From Candidatus Acetatifactor stercoripullorum (lineage in GTDB: Bacteria; Bacillota; Clostridia; Lachnospirales; Lachnospiraceae), in contig DXGH01000065.1 in assembly GCA_019114005.1 (NCBI GenBank), forward strand, positions 1 through 55,896: DNA of 55,896 bases. Reading direction: 5' to 3'. The position numbers and the translations under genes are program-made. The notes beneath the pieces were generated by a model. It searched no databases and was not told the origin of the DNA. It saw only the letters and a program-made list of their open reading frames with translations. This document shows, piece after piece, positions 1 through 7,907 of the stretch (positions within the stretch are counted from its first letter, which is position 1; each line of letters begins with the position of its first letter).

Positions 1-382
1 AAAGATTTTCGCAGGCATCCGCCAGAAAGCCGGTACGGAAACGGGCAATCGTGCTGTGGCCGGGAGCTTTCTGCCCGGCAAGCAGCCACATAAAGTTAAT
101 GTCACGTCTGCATGCTGTTTCAATCTTTCTTGAGGAATAGATATTTTGGGAATACGCATAAGTGAGGATCTTGAACATGGTCTTGGGGTCCACTGCCGGA
201 TTTCTGCCTTTGGCAGAGTAAGCCTGATACAGCAAGCTGTAATCCAATCCCTCCAGTTCGTGGCTCAGCAGTCGGACAGAATCATCATCAGGAACCAAAC
301 CTTCCAAATTTAATGGCAAAACCAGTTGATAAGGCTCGCCGAATTCGGTATAATTTTTATGGTATTTTTGGTTAATAGGCAT
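1..382 (-). CDS. IS1182-type transposase, N-terminal part (runs off window)
   Basis: An open frame of 127 codons starts with ATG at 382 and leaves the window at base 1 without a stop. The protein begins MPINQKYHKNYTEFGEP and contains DPKTMFKILTYAYSQNIYSS and a stretch ending FMWLLAGQKAPGHSTIARFR. This is the DUF772-type N-terminal domain typical of IS1182-family DDE transposases. The catalytic DDE part would lie outside the window. The DNA just upstream (383-444) should hold one end of the insertion sequence, but I cannot define its terminal repeat without the other end. Whether the element is intact cannot be judged. Confidence 0.85.
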   Translation of the reverse strand, partial: MPINQKYHKNYTEFGEPYQLVLPLNLEGLVPDDDSVRLLSHELEGLDYSLLYQAYSAKGRNPAVDPKTMFKILTYAYSQNIYSSRKIETACRRDINFMWLLAGQKAPGHSTIARFRTGFLADACENL

Positions 383-444
383 ATCTAATTATACCATAGA
401 TTACGGGCTCTTCGGGGTCCGTTTTCTGTTTTCAGGAATAAAAA

Positions 445-493
445 GGGAGCCATTGCTCCATAGATGATTACTCATCTATTTTGCAACGGCCCC
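445..493 (-). terminator. Rho-independent terminator after the Doc toxin gene
   Basis: Read on the minus strand, GGGGCCGTTGC...ATAGATGA pairs with TCATCTAT...GCAATGGCTCCC around a GTAA loop. The stem is about 20 bp with a few mismatches and is followed by TTTTTATT. It begins right at the stop codon of the toxin gene, so it should end the toxin-antitoxin transcript. It also separates that transcript from the transposase gene. Confidence 0.8.
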
Positions 494-871
494 TTAACTC
501 TGGTGTTCAAGAATCCAGCGCAGCAAGTCCGTTGCTTCAATCTCTCCGGCGGCAAGCTGGAGGATCACATCTGAAAGCTCTGACTGTGAATGCTGCAGTT
601 CAATGCCGTTGAGAGCAAGAAACACAAGCATTGCGTGTGCGCCAATTCGTTTGTTTCCGTCCACAAATGGATGGTTTTTGACAAGGCCGAAGCAAAGCCG
701 GGCCGCCTTTTGCTGGAGAGACGGATACATATCCTCCCCACCAAATGTTTGAAACGGAGCATTCAGCGAGGAGTCCAGCATTCCTTCATCGCGCAGACCG
801 GACAATCCGCCAGTCTCAGCAATAAGTTGGTCATGGATAAGAAGAATCTGGTGCTTGGAAAGTCTAATCAT
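494..871 (-). CDS. doc: Fic/Doc family death-on-curing toxin
   Basis: The 125-aa product matches Doc-type Fic proteins in length. It carries the Fic-fold active motif as HPFVDGNKRIG near residues 67-77, with the catalytic His first and the GNK-R phosphate-binding turn after it. Doc of phage P1 phosphorylates EF-Tu; other Fic proteins AMPylate targets. Here the D-G-N-K-R-I-G form is intermediate between Doc (DANKRT) and canonical Fic (GNGRTGR), so the exact reaction is open. The start overlaps the antitoxin stop by 4 bp (ATGA), the usual translational coupling of phd-doc. The gene sits next to an IS element, consistent with an acquired module. Confidence 0.9.
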   Translation of the reverse strand: MIRLSKHQILLIHDQLIAETGGLSGLRDEGMLDSSLNAPFQTFGGEDMYPSLQQKAARLCFGLVKNHPFVDGNKRIGAHAMLVFLALNGIELQHSQSELSDVILQLAAGEIEATDLLRWILEHQS

Positions 872-1110
872 TTGGCGAGTACCTCGTAAGCCTGACGGTT
901 CTTCTCAATCAAGCGCTTTGAAATAGACATAACATCCTCATCGGCAGCAATCTGCTCCTGCTCTGCCGCAGAGAATTCTACGACAAGGTAGCGGGGAACA
1001 TTGTTCTTTAATATGACGACAGCACCGCTCTCATCTACAAGACGTGCCACCTTGGAGAAGTTCTGGTTTGCTTCAGTAATAGAAACAAGGTTATTTGTAT
1101 TGATGTTCAT
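868..1110 (-). CDS. Phd/YefM-like antitoxin
   Basis: This 80-aa protein has the Phd/YefM N-terminal DNA-binding fold: NLVSITEANQNFSKVARLVDESGAVVILKNNVPRYLVVE in its first half. A charged C-terminal tail (SISKRLIEKNRQAYEVLAK) is the kind that becomes ordered on binding the toxin. It should neutralise the adjacent Doc protein and autoregulate the operon. The start is supported by AAGGAGG 7-8 bases upstream. Upstream-antitoxin, downstream-toxin order with 4-bp overlap is typical of type II systems. Confidence 0.88.
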   Translation of the reverse strand: MNINTNNLVSITEANQNFSKVARLVDESGAVVILKNNVPRYLVVEFSAAEQEQIAADEDVMSISKRLIEKNRQAYEVLAK

Positions 1111-1118
1111 AGGAAAAC

Positions 1119-1168
1119 CTCCTTTACTTTCGATACTTTTATTATATCCAAAAATAGGAGAAATTCAA
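1119..1168 (-). promoter_or_regulatory. Promoter and RBS of the phd-doc operon
   Basis: On the minus strand, -35 TTGAAT (1168-1163), a 16-bp spacer and -10 TATAAT (1146-1141) precede AAGGAGG (about 1124-1118). The element ATAGG-N10-CCTAT flanks the -35 region and is a candidate operator for the Phd-like protein. Confidence 0.7.
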
Positions 1169-1315
1169 CCTATTCGTTGCAATTTTTTTATGACCCAGGG
1201 ACGGTCAAAATCTCTGCAGCCTTTCTTGTGGGAACGGGCACGGCGGTGCGAGAATATTACAAAAAAATCATCTTGTAACCCCAAAACGGCCTGCGGGCAT
1301 CGCACCACGCACAAA

Positions 1316-1340
1316 CGGCATAGCCCTTAAAGCTATGCCG
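1316..1340. repeat. Perfect hairpin between the TA module and the lipoprotein gene
   Basis: CGGCATAGC and GCTATGCCG form a 9-bp perfect stem with a 7-base loop. It lies about 45 bp past the lipoprotein stop codon and could terminate that transcript, but no T-run follows on either strand. The rest of 1170-1384 shows no gene. A short minus-strand stretch near 1190-1240 reads VPVPTRKAAEILTVPGS then stop, but it has no start and looks like chance or debris. Confidence 0.4.
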
Positions 1341-1384
1341 CATGCACCAAATCAAATTTTCTGTAACAGTTCGGCCTCACCCGT

Positions 1385-3058
1385 TTACAAAATATCCGGC
1401 GACCATTCGATATCCACATCACCGCTGCTGTCTCCGCCGCCGGAAGAGCCGCTGTCACTGCTTCCACCACCCGAGGAACCACCGCCCGAATCCTGTGCGG
1501 GAGGCTCAGGGGTGGGAGTAGGTGTGGGAGTAGGTGTGGGCGTAGGAGCCGGTGTACTGGAGGTTCCTCCCGAGCTCTGCCCGGAAGAGGAGCCCGAACC
1601 AGAAGAGGAACCTGAGCCAGAGGACGAGGAACCGGTGGAACCGCCCGAGTTAGTGCTCTGGCTGGTAATGGTTCCTATGCCAAAGGTTCTTCCGCTGCTG
1701 CCCTCAGCGCTCTCCCCGTTTCCTTGGCTTCTCTTTTCTGCCAAAAATGTCTCCCGTGCCTGAGCATAAGCCTGGAAGGGATCCTGCTCCAGCAGCTCCT
1801 CAAGACTTCCTGCGCTGACCCAGGTATTTCCGTCCAGATACTGAAGCTCACCGTCAAAGATTCTCACGCCGGCCTGGCCCTGAGAAGGCTCCTGGGCGCC
1901 GTTTTCTTCCTCTGTGCTGTTTTCATCTGTGCCATTTTCCCCATCCATTGCCGCATCCTCCTGGGCCTGACCTGCGTCGGCCGCCTCGTAAAGCGTATAG
2001 CTGGGATAAACTCCAACGCCCAAAGCGTCAACGGAAAAAAGATATCCCTCCGCCTGGGTATCTCCCGAAAGCTCTGCAAAAAGGCAGTCGCTCTCATCCT
2101 CCCCATAGGCAAACACCACGGCCCGCTCGCTCTCGCTTTCCGAAAGCAGCCTTGCAATGGCAGCCTCAGAGGGCTGCTCCAGAGTGGTCTTTCCCTCACT
2201 GTCAAAGGCTCCCGTGTAGGTTACATAGGAGAGACCCTCACGGTTGCTCCACAAATCAAAGGTGTCTCCCGCCTCCGAGCCCTGATGCACAGCCGCAGTA
2301 TACTCCCCTGTAACCACATTATTTGAAAAGGTGCCCTGCTCCCTGTAAACATCGCCTGTTGCGCTGTTTATGGTCCAGATTTCAAAGGCGCCGTTATATG
2401 CTCCCTCCGCCAATCCGGTGGTCATCACCTGCACCACAGAGCCTGCTCTGGACACAAAGGTCACCTGGTTTTCTCCACTCACATACCATACGTTGGAGAA
2501 AGGATTTCCCGCTGCGTCAAAGCCGGCCTGTATGGTCAGCGCCGCCCGCTCGTCCTGCTTTAAAAAATAATTTCTCTGTCCCTGATAAAGCTTGGGCATC
2601 ATGGTGTCCAGCCATTCATCGCTGGCAACCATGTGCACGGCTTCCCCCAGATATTCCGACAGCTCCAGATTCTGCAGCATGGTCTGGGCCTCCGCCTTCA
2701 CGCCTTCCTCTTCCTCATCCAGATTCACCGCCAGTCCCTGCAATGTCTCAAAAGCCTGGGCGTCCTCATATAAACGGTAGCTTTCCTCCAGCATATCCCT
2801 CTGTCTGCGGATCAGTCCCGCTTCCCCGTAAAGTCCGGCCAGGGCCTGATAATCCTCCATGGTAAATTCACCTGTACTGTATTTTAACTCATAATCGAGA
2901 ATTTCTCTTTCCGTATCCGAAAGGGCCGGTTCGGGGGAAATCACCGCCACCTCAGAGCTGGTTCCCGCGGTTCCTTCCTCACTGCCATCCCCACAGCCTG
3001 TAAGCATGGCTGCAAGAACCGAGCCTGCAAGCAATCCATAGATTAATTTTTTCCTCAT
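1385..3058 (-). CDS. Surface lipoprotein with MORN-like repeats and Ser/Gly/Pro-Thr tail
   Basis: The 557-aa product starts with a lipoprotein signal peptide (MRKKLIYGLLAGSVLAAMLTGC), with lipidated Cys22. Residues ~60-140 are helical and charged. Residues ~150-300 contain spaced G-Y/F-x-G-x-F motifs (AYNGAFEIW, QGTFSNNVVTGEY, YTGAFDSEGKT) resembling MORN repeats. The C-terminus from about residue 450 is low complexity: GSTGSSSSGSGSS blocks, a PTPTPT run, then SGGGSS blocks ending DIEWSPDIL. Such a tail suggests a flexible region spanning the wall. The start has AGGAAAGG upstream. It is 65 bp downstream of the glucosaminidase gene and may be co-transcribed with it. The function is unknown. 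Confidence 0.8.
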   Translation of the reverse strand: MRKKLIYGLLAGSVLAAMLTGCGDGSEEGTAGTSSEVAVISPEPALSDTEREILDYELKYSTGEFTMEDYQALAGLYGEAGLIRRQRDMLEESYRLYEDAQAFETLQGLAVNLDEEEEGVKAEAQTMLQNLELSEYLGEAVHMVASDEWLDTMMPKLYQGQRNYFLKQDERAALTIQAGFDAAGNPFSNVWYVSGENQVTFVSRAGSVVQVMTTGLAEGAYNGAFEIWTINSATGDVYREQGTFSNNVVTGEYTAAVHQGSEAGDTFDLWSNREGLSYVTYTGAFDSEGKTTLEQPSEAAIARLLSESESERAVVFAYGEDESDCLFAELSGDTQAEGYLFSVDALGVGVYPSYTLYEAADAGQAQEDAAMDGENGTDENSTEEENGAQEPSQGQAGVRIFDGELQYLDGNTWVSAGSLEELLEQDPFQAYAQARETFLAEKRSQGNGESAEGSSGRTFGIGTITSQSTNSGGSTGSSSSGSGSSSGSGSSSGQSSGGTSSTPAPTPTPTPTPTPTPEPPAQDSGGGSSGGGSSDSGSSGGGDSSGDVDIEWSPDIL

Positions 3059-3123
3059 CTCCTCATCCTTTCCTGTCTAAAAAAGGTTAACCTGTTTCCA
3101 CTGTTCCTTTCTCCTGTCATTCC

Positions 3124-5241
3124 TCAGCCCGCTGCGTCTCCGTCGCTGATGAGCTGTCTCAAAAATAAATCTGCGTCAGAGCCCTGGGGATAGGTTCCCA
3201 TCTGCAAAAGCTGCTGTGCCAGAGAATAAATGCTCCTTGCCACCACAGGGCCATAAAGGGTAATCTGCGCCCCGTCCTTTTCCAGCACAATATAGCCTCT
3301 AAAGGCATACTCCACCTTATATTGGTTGGCAGGCAGCCCCACCAGCACCGAGGTAAAGTGATATCTTCCTCCGGTGGTGGCATAAATCTTATCCTCCAGG
3401 CCGCCGCTTGCGTTGGTGCCATAGGACATGCCGCTTAACACCTTCTCCCCTCCCTTGATCATGGGATAGGAGGCTCTGTTGGCGTTGTTCATCACGAGAG
3501 TGCCATATTCCTTCAGCTTGTAACCGTTCACGCCCCCTGACGTGAGCGCAGCTCTTACATCCGTAGAGATACCGGTCTTAAAGCGGATGCCGGAATTTCC
3601 TGTAATGCGGATGGAAAATCCGTGGTAGGTCAAAAGATCCGCCAGTCCCGGCTGAGCCGTAGCCGTATAAGCGTTATTTGCATAGCTTAAGGTCCACACA
3701 TACATCCCCACAGGCACCCCTGACTCGTTATAGCGGTAAACCACCGCCGTTTTTGCGCCGGTATCCGGCGCCTTCACCACATATTTCCCATTCTGGGCCT
3801 GTGCTGTATAGGCAACGCCGTCCAGATACACTGTGGTATCGCTGTAGCCCTGGGGATACTCCAGAATCACATCCGTGGAGGCTGTGGGCATGGGGCATGC
3901 CCCCTCTGGCATATTCTCGTAAACGGGAATTTTAAACACAAAGGTGTTTTCCAGCGAATTGGCGCTTGCATACAAATTTTTCATGCTTTTTCCCTCGCTG
4001 GTAGGGGCAGAAATATTCTGCATATATTGATGGGTATACAGGGCATAATAGCCATTAGGGTTCACATTATATTTCTGGAGATACAGGGTATCCTGTCCTC
4101 TCTTAATATAGTTGGCGGAGATCACGTCCGCCCCTCCCAAAATGGAAAAATAGGCATCCGTCCACCCTTTCTCCTTGGCATATTTCAAGCCATTTTCAAT
4201 CACCTGGGTGGTGCTGGTTCCCGTTGCGCCCACATTGAAATAATTATAATATCCTTCATAGCCCGGATAGGTTCCCGAGATCAGGCCGGATGTGCCCTGT
4301 CCCTGCTCCTGGTATACTCTGGCCGCCAGATGAAAAGGACTCACCTCTCTGCCCTCCTCCGCTCCGATGGCCCAGAAGATATGGGCAAAGGTCATACTGG
4401 TTCCCGGCGCGTATTGGCTGCTGTTCATAAAGGTATTATTCAAAAAGGTCTCCACAGCAGCCTCCGTATGATAGGTCTTATTATAGGTCAAAAGCTCAAA
4501 CTGGAACACCCCATCCTCTGTCAAAGCATTTCTGGGGTCCATATAGTATTCCAGAATTTCCTCCGTGGCATAAAACCAGTTTCCATCATCGTAGGCCCCC
4601 GCCTTGGTATAATCGGGGAAGGTTTTATACACAAGGCTTCTCCCTCCCTGAAGCTGATTGTAAATCACAGTATCCCAGTCAAGACCCGTATTCATCTTCA
4701 CAAAGGTCCAGTTGGGATGCTTCTGCTTCAGAGCGGTAAGGGCTGCCTGATAGCTTGCGGGAAACTGTTCGATGTCCACATACCTCTGGGTTCCGTCTAC
4801 AGAGTAGGCAACCACATTTGCCGCAGGATTCATTCCGTAGCTTGCTTCCCACTCCAAAAATTTTTCATCGGAGCACGCCAGAAAGGACCGGGGAATATAT
4901 CCCTGATACTCATTTGTTCCGTACAGCAGGCTTACGTACTCCCAGACCTCGTAATTGTCGTCCACAAATACGTCCTTGATCTCCACCATCTGTCCGCTGG
5001 GTACGGTTACCAGTACCTCCGCGTCATAGGAAGCCTGCGCACGCACAGGATATTCATCGCTCAGATACACCAGCGCCATGATATCCCTCTCTTGTACAAT
5101 TTCTTGAAGCGCCCCTCTGGCCTCCTCAACCCAGACAGCGGTTTCCTCATCCAAAGCATGGGCTTCATAGGTGAATACGCCGGCCGAAAACAAACCGGCC
5201 ACTAAGCATATGGTACCTAAAAACAATAAAATTTTTTTCAT
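3124..5241 (-). CDS. Exported SH3/glucosaminidase-family cell-wall hydrolase
   Basis: The 705-aa product has a Sec signal (KKILLFLGTICLVAGLFSAGVF, cleavage near ALD-EE). An SH3-like segment follows (~55-120; YPVRAQASYDAEVLVTVPSGQ and YQGYIPRSFL). Next is a region with FPASYQAALTALKQKHPNWTF, typical of Firmicutes LytD-type N-acetylglucosaminidases, then the glucosaminidase core with AIGAEEGREVSPFHLAARV, whose EEG-E stretch probably includes the catalytic Glu, and GLISGTYPGYEGYYNYFNVGA. The C-terminal ~200 residues are a beta-rich extension of unknown role. It probably cleaves peptidoglycan glycan strands outside the membrane. The RBS AAAGGAG and a promoter at 5281-5308 support this start. Confidence 0.85.
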   Translation of the reverse strand: MKKILLFLGTICLVAGLFSAGVFTYEAHALDEETAVWVEEARGALQEIVQERDIMALVYLSDEYPVRAQASYDAEVLVTVPSGQMVEIKDVFVDDNYEVWEYVSLLYGTNEYQGYIPRSFLACSDEKFLEWEASYGMNPAANVVAYSVDGTQRYVDIEQFPASYQAALTALKQKHPNWTFVKMNTGLDWDTVIYNQLQGGRSLVYKTFPDYTKAGAYDDGNWFYATEEILEYYMDPRNALTEDGVFQFELLTYNKTYHTEAAVETFLNNTFMNSSQYAPGTSMTFAHIFWAIGAEEGREVSPFHLAARVYQEQGQGTSGLISGTYPGYEGYYNYFNVGATGTSTTQVIENGLKYAKEKGWTDAYFSILGGADVISANYIKRGQDTLYLQKYNVNPNGYYALYTHQYMQNISAPTSEGKSMKNLYASANSLENTFVFKIPVYENMPEGACPMPTASTDVILEYPQGYSDTTVYLDGVAYTAQAQNGKYVVKAPDTGAKTAVVYRYNESGVPVGMYVWTLSYANNAYTATAQPGLADLLTYHGFSIRITGNSGIRFKTGISTDVRAALTSGGVNGYKLKEYGTLVMNNANRASYPMIKGGEKVLSGMSYGTNASGGLEDKIYATTGGRYHFTSVLVGLPANQYKVEYAFRGYIVLEKDGAQITLYGPVVARSIYSLAQQLLQMGTYPQGSDADLFLRQLISDGDAAG

Positions 5242-5280
5242 GAAGTCACTCCTTTGTACCTGTTAACGCCTCCATGCCGT

Positions 5281-5308
5281 ATCATAACATAGAAATTCCC
5301 GTTGTCCA
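5281..5308 (-). promoter_or_regulatory. Promoter of the glucosaminidase gene
   Basis: On the minus strand, -35 TGGACA (5308-5303), a 16-bp spacer and -10 TATGAT (5286-5281) with an upstream TG lie about 40 bp before the start codon. The layout fits a sigma-A promoter. Confidence 0.6.
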
Positions 5309-5350
5309 CTGGAAATATCTGTGTCGCAGAAGGATTTTATCGAAAAAGAA

Positions 5351-6088
5351 TTATCCAAAAAGAAATTTAAAAGCCTCAATTCCCACACATTCCACAAAAT
5401 ACCATCTGCTGTAGCCGTTGATGCGGTAGCAGTAGAGGTATCTGTCCCGAATACGCCTTGCGGCCTCCTTTAAGCTTTTGCGGCTGCTTGCTCCCCCCAG
5501 ATAAAAATCTGCCAGCACCCGATCCACAGTGACGATTTTCCGTCCCTGGCGCACCATCTGCAGATAAAAGCCGTAATCGTCATGGATGCCCATATCCCGG
5601 AAGGGGTTCTCCTTATAGAGCCTGGCCCGCACAAAGGTAGTGGGATGATTCCAGTCCCTGGAGGTCTGAAATTTACGCAGTCTGGCCTTTTTTACAAAGC
5701 TGCCGCCTCCTATCCGGTGTATTCGTATATTAGCAAACATCAAATCACATTTTTGGCTCTGAAAGGTCTCCACAGCAGTTTTTACCGCCTCCGGCTGGTA
5801 AGTATCCCCGCTGTTTAAAATCCCTATGAGTTCTCCTTCTGCCAGACGGATTCCCTTGTTCATGGCGTCGTAAATCCCCCCGTCCGGCTCGCTTATAATA
5901 TGATAGGAAATGCCTTTTTGGGCAAATGCGTCCCGGTAAGTCTCAGCCTTCTCAACTGTCCCGTCACTGCTTTTCCCATCGATAATCCAATATTCCGCAG
6001 GCGCCTCCAGCTGTGCCAGCACAGATTCTATGGTAGCTCCTATACAGCTCTCACTGTTAAATGCAATGGTGATAATACTCACTGTCAT
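5351..6088 (-). CDS. GT2 family glycosyltransferase (last gene of the EPS operon)
   Basis: The protein begins MTVSIITIAFNSESCIGATIESVLAQ, the GT-A nucleotide-binding start of family 2. It has the DGxSxDGT motif (IIDGKSSDGTVE) and a metal-binding region NSGDTYQ in place of DxD. It is a short ~245-aa WcaA-type enzyme and probably adds one sugar of the repeat unit at the inner membrane. I place the start at ATG 6088, one base after the upstream stop (TGA-A-ATG) and about 10 bases after AAGGAAG. A GTG at 6097 is possible but touches the RBS. The C-terminus (SRWYFVECVGIEAFKFLFG) is hydrophobic. Confidence 0.85.
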   Translation of the reverse strand: MTVSIITIAFNSESCIGATIESVLAQLEAPAEYWIIDGKSSDGTVEKAETYRDAFAQKGISYHIISEPDGGIYDAMNKGIRLAEGELIGILNSGDTYQPEAVKTAVETFQSQKCDLMFANIRIHRIGGGSFVKKARLRKFQTSRDWNHPTTFVRARLYKENPFRDMGIHDDYGFYLQMVRQGRKIVTVDRVLADFYLGGASSRKSLKEAARRIRDRYLYCYRINGYSRWYFVECVGIEAFKFLFG

Positions 6089-6089
6089 T

Positions 6090-6986
6090 TCAAACACTCT
6101 TCCTTATGCTCTCTGAAAAGGAATATTTCCGATATCCCTCCGGGCCCTGATCAATCCCCAGGTCAATGGTCAAGGAACCAAATGCCTTGCCTGCCATCCC
6201 CCCCGCTTTTCCAGGCAGAACGCAGGCCAGTCTCACAAAAGGATTCAACGCCCTGACGAGCCGAATTTTCTTTCCCCTGGCAGTCCCGATCTCCTTTACC
6301 AGTTCAGCGGTGGACACATACTCCTCGTTTTGCGGGAAAAAGATTCCCCCTTCCCCGCTCTCTGTCAAAAGGCGGATAAATTCCGCCAGATTTTCCACAT
6401 AAATCATGCTCCGCCTGTTTTCAATGTTTGGAAAAAAGGGAAGCCTTTCTGCAAGCTTTACCAGCATGGGGAAATTCCCCTTGCTGCCTTTTCCGTAAAC
6501 CATGGGAAGTCTCAGGATTGCCACATGAAAATCCTCCGTTTCCAATTCCTGCAAGCCCAGCTCCCCCTGGTATTTACTGTCCCCGTAAAAGCTTGTAGGC
6601 GCTGGCTTTCTGTCCGCCGTAATATGCACATTCCGGCAGGCCTTCCCACTCTCCCCGTAGACAATCACGCTGCTTAAGTAAATAAACAAAGGAATGCCAG
6701 CCTGCCTTGCCCATTTTGCAGTCTCCACCGCAAGGTCCCTGTTTACCCGGTAATAGAGGGCCTTGGTTTCCTCGGACACGCCGCTTATATCCGCATGGGC
6801 AATTCCCGCCACATGCAAAAGAGCGTCCCATTTTGATTCCCCGTCCGGCTTTGGAAAGCCATCCCTCAAGGAAATCTTATCCACCTGGTACCGCCCTTGT
6901 CCCTCCCTCTTATTCCACTGCTCCAGATACGCCTCCACCGCATTTCCAATATAACTATGGACGCCGGTTATCAATAAATGTTTCAT
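6090..6986 (-). CDS. NAD-dependent sugar epimerase/dehydratase (extended SDR)
   Basis: The 298-aa protein starts MKHLLITGVHSYIGNAVE, a Rossmann fold with a G-x-x-x-Y-I-G variant of the GxxGxxG motif. It has HVAGIAH, the catalytic Ser in YLSSVIVYGE, and the YxxxK pair in YGDSKYQGE. It resembles UDP-glucose 4-epimerase-like proteins of polysaccharide loci and should make or modify a nucleotide sugar for this locus. A longer open frame reaches 7148, but ATG 6986 is preferred because AAGGAAG precedes it and its N-terminus fits the family exactly. The gene is directly followed by the GT2 at 6088. Confidence 0.85.
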   Translation of the reverse strand: MKHLLITGVHSYIGNAVEAYLEQWNKREGQGRYQVDKISLRDGFPKPDGESKWDALLHVAGIAHADISGVSEETKALYYRVNRDLAVETAKWARQAGIPLFIYLSSVIVYGESGKACRNVHITADRKPAPTSFYGDSKYQGELGLQELETEDFHVAILRLPMVYGKGSKGNFPMLVKLAERLPFFPNIENRRSMIYVENLAEFIRLLTESGEGGIFFPQNEEYVSTAELVKEIGTARGKKIRLVRALNPFVRLACVLPGKAGGMAGKAFGSLTIDLGIDQGPEGYRKYSFSESIRKSV

Positions 6987-7272
6987 GCTGCTTCCTTTTT
7001 CCAGGTAATTTTGGTGTTTTCCTTTCTCTGCGTGGGGCACGCTTCCACACAGACACGCTTTCGCTCCGAGCTGACCACAGCGGTACATAAGGCTGCAGAG
7101 GACACAGCCTAAGTACCGGCGGCCAGCAAGGGTCTGTTTAGGAAGCATCCCCCACCCAAAGAGAATCTGCCAAAATTACCAGATTTACAATGATCTACAA
7201 TGTTGATGGCAAAGGGTAGTTCTGTCACAAATAGTTAAAATTACTTGACTCCAAAGTCGCAAGCAATTTTAA
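6987..7272. other. Spacer inside the EPS operon with an 11-bp inverted repeat
   Basis: No convincing gene is seen here. GGTAATTTTGG (7004-7014) and CCAAAATTACC (7170-7180) form a perfect 11-bp inverted repeat bounding about 177 bp. On the minus strand TTGTAG-N16-TAATTT (near 7180-7210) could be a weak internal promoter for the epimerase and GT2. The minus frame is open but has no RBS. Confidence 0.35.
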
Positions 7273-7284
7273 CTATTTGTGACA
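7223..7284. repeat. Long hairpin overlapping the phosphoglycosyltransferase stop codon
   Basis: TGTCACAAATAGTTAAAATT (7223-7242) is perfectly repeated in inverted form at 7265-7284. The 22-base middle can pair further (CTTG/CAAG and ACT/AGT around a CCAA loop). The stop codon of the 7273-7896 gene is inside the right arm. There is no T-run, so it may act as a processing site, attenuator or mRNA-stabilising stem, or be a mobile-element scar. Confidence 0.75.
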
Positions 7285-7896
7285 AGACGGCTTTTTCTCC
7301 TCCTCAAGGCTCCCCGTGCCGCCCTCCACTACGCCGTCCCCCCGAAGCACCTTAAAGAAGGTGCCGAAGAAGCAGCGGCAGTCCATGGGAAAGCCCATCC
7401 GTTTCACATATTCCCCGTCCAGGGCCGCCTTCACCGGAATCTCCAGCTCATCCCTGCCGTTGATCTGCGCCCAGCCCGTAAGACCGGGGCGCACATCGTT
7501 TGCCCCGTATTTGTCTCTCTCAGCAATCAGGTCATATTGGTTCCACAGGGCGGGCCTGGGTCCCACCACAGCCATATCCCCCTTTAAAATATTGATGATC
7601 TGAGGCAGCTCATCCAGGCTGGTTCTGCGCAGGAAACGGCCTACCCGGGTGATATACTGCTGTGGGTTCTTTAAAAGATGGGTAGGCATATCCTTAGGTG
7701 TATCCACCCGCATGGTGCGGAATTTTAAGATCATAAAGTGGGTCTTATGGATTCCCACCCTTTTCTGACAAAAAAGCACCGGTCCCTTGGAATCCAGCTT
7801 TATGGCTGCTATCAGCAAAAGAAACACCGGGGACAAGAGGACCATCCCCAAAAGAGCCATTGTAAAATCCATTCCCCGCTTAAACCTCGGATACAT
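7273..7896 (-). CDS. Initiating sugar phosphotransferase (short, PglC/EpsL-type monotopic PGT)
   Basis: The 207-aa protein has the bacterial sugar-transferase fold. An N-terminal re-entrant hydrophobic helix (MALLGMVLLSPVFLLLIAAI) is followed by GPVLFCQKRVG, FRTM and the catalytic-region motif RTSLDELPQIINILKGDMAVVGPRP with the Asp-Glu pair. It transfers a sugar-1-phosphate to undecaprenyl phosphate on the cytosolic membrane face, starting repeat-unit assembly. AAGGAGG precedes the start. It follows the CapD-type gene by 11 bp, a pairing common where the dehydratase makes its substrate. A second, long PGT lies in the same operon (16468-17988). The last ~15 residues are charged and overlap a hairpin. 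Confidence 0.9.
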   Translation of the reverse strand: MYPRFKRGMDFTMALLGMVLLSPVFLLLIAAIKLDSKGPVLFCQKRVGIHKTHFMILKFRTMRVDTPKDMPTHLLKNPQQYITRVGRFLRRTSLDELPQIINILKGDMAVVGPRPALWNQYDLIAERDKYGANDVRPGLTGWAQINGRDELEIPVKAALDGEYVKRMGFPMDCRCFFGTFFKVLRGDGVVEGGTGSLEEEKKPSCHK

Positions 7897-7907
7897 GAGC
7901 TTCCTCC

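Noticed and set aside
1335..1763. Plus-strand frame rich in Pro/Glu/Val repeats
   Set aside because: It is the antisense of the lipoprotein's Ser/Gly/Pro-Thr tail, so the repeats are a by-product.
4027..5205. 392-aa plus-strand open frame
   Set aside because: It is antisense to the glucosaminidase gene, has no RBS or recognisable domain, and the minus frame has signal peptide and family motifs.
6987..7148. Longer start for the NAD epimerase (54 extra residues)
   Set aside because: The extra part has no family match or RBS, while ATG 6986 has both.
7004..7180. MITE bounded by 11-bp inverted repeats
   Set aside because: No target-site duplication or second copy is visible in the window; kept only as a repeat note.
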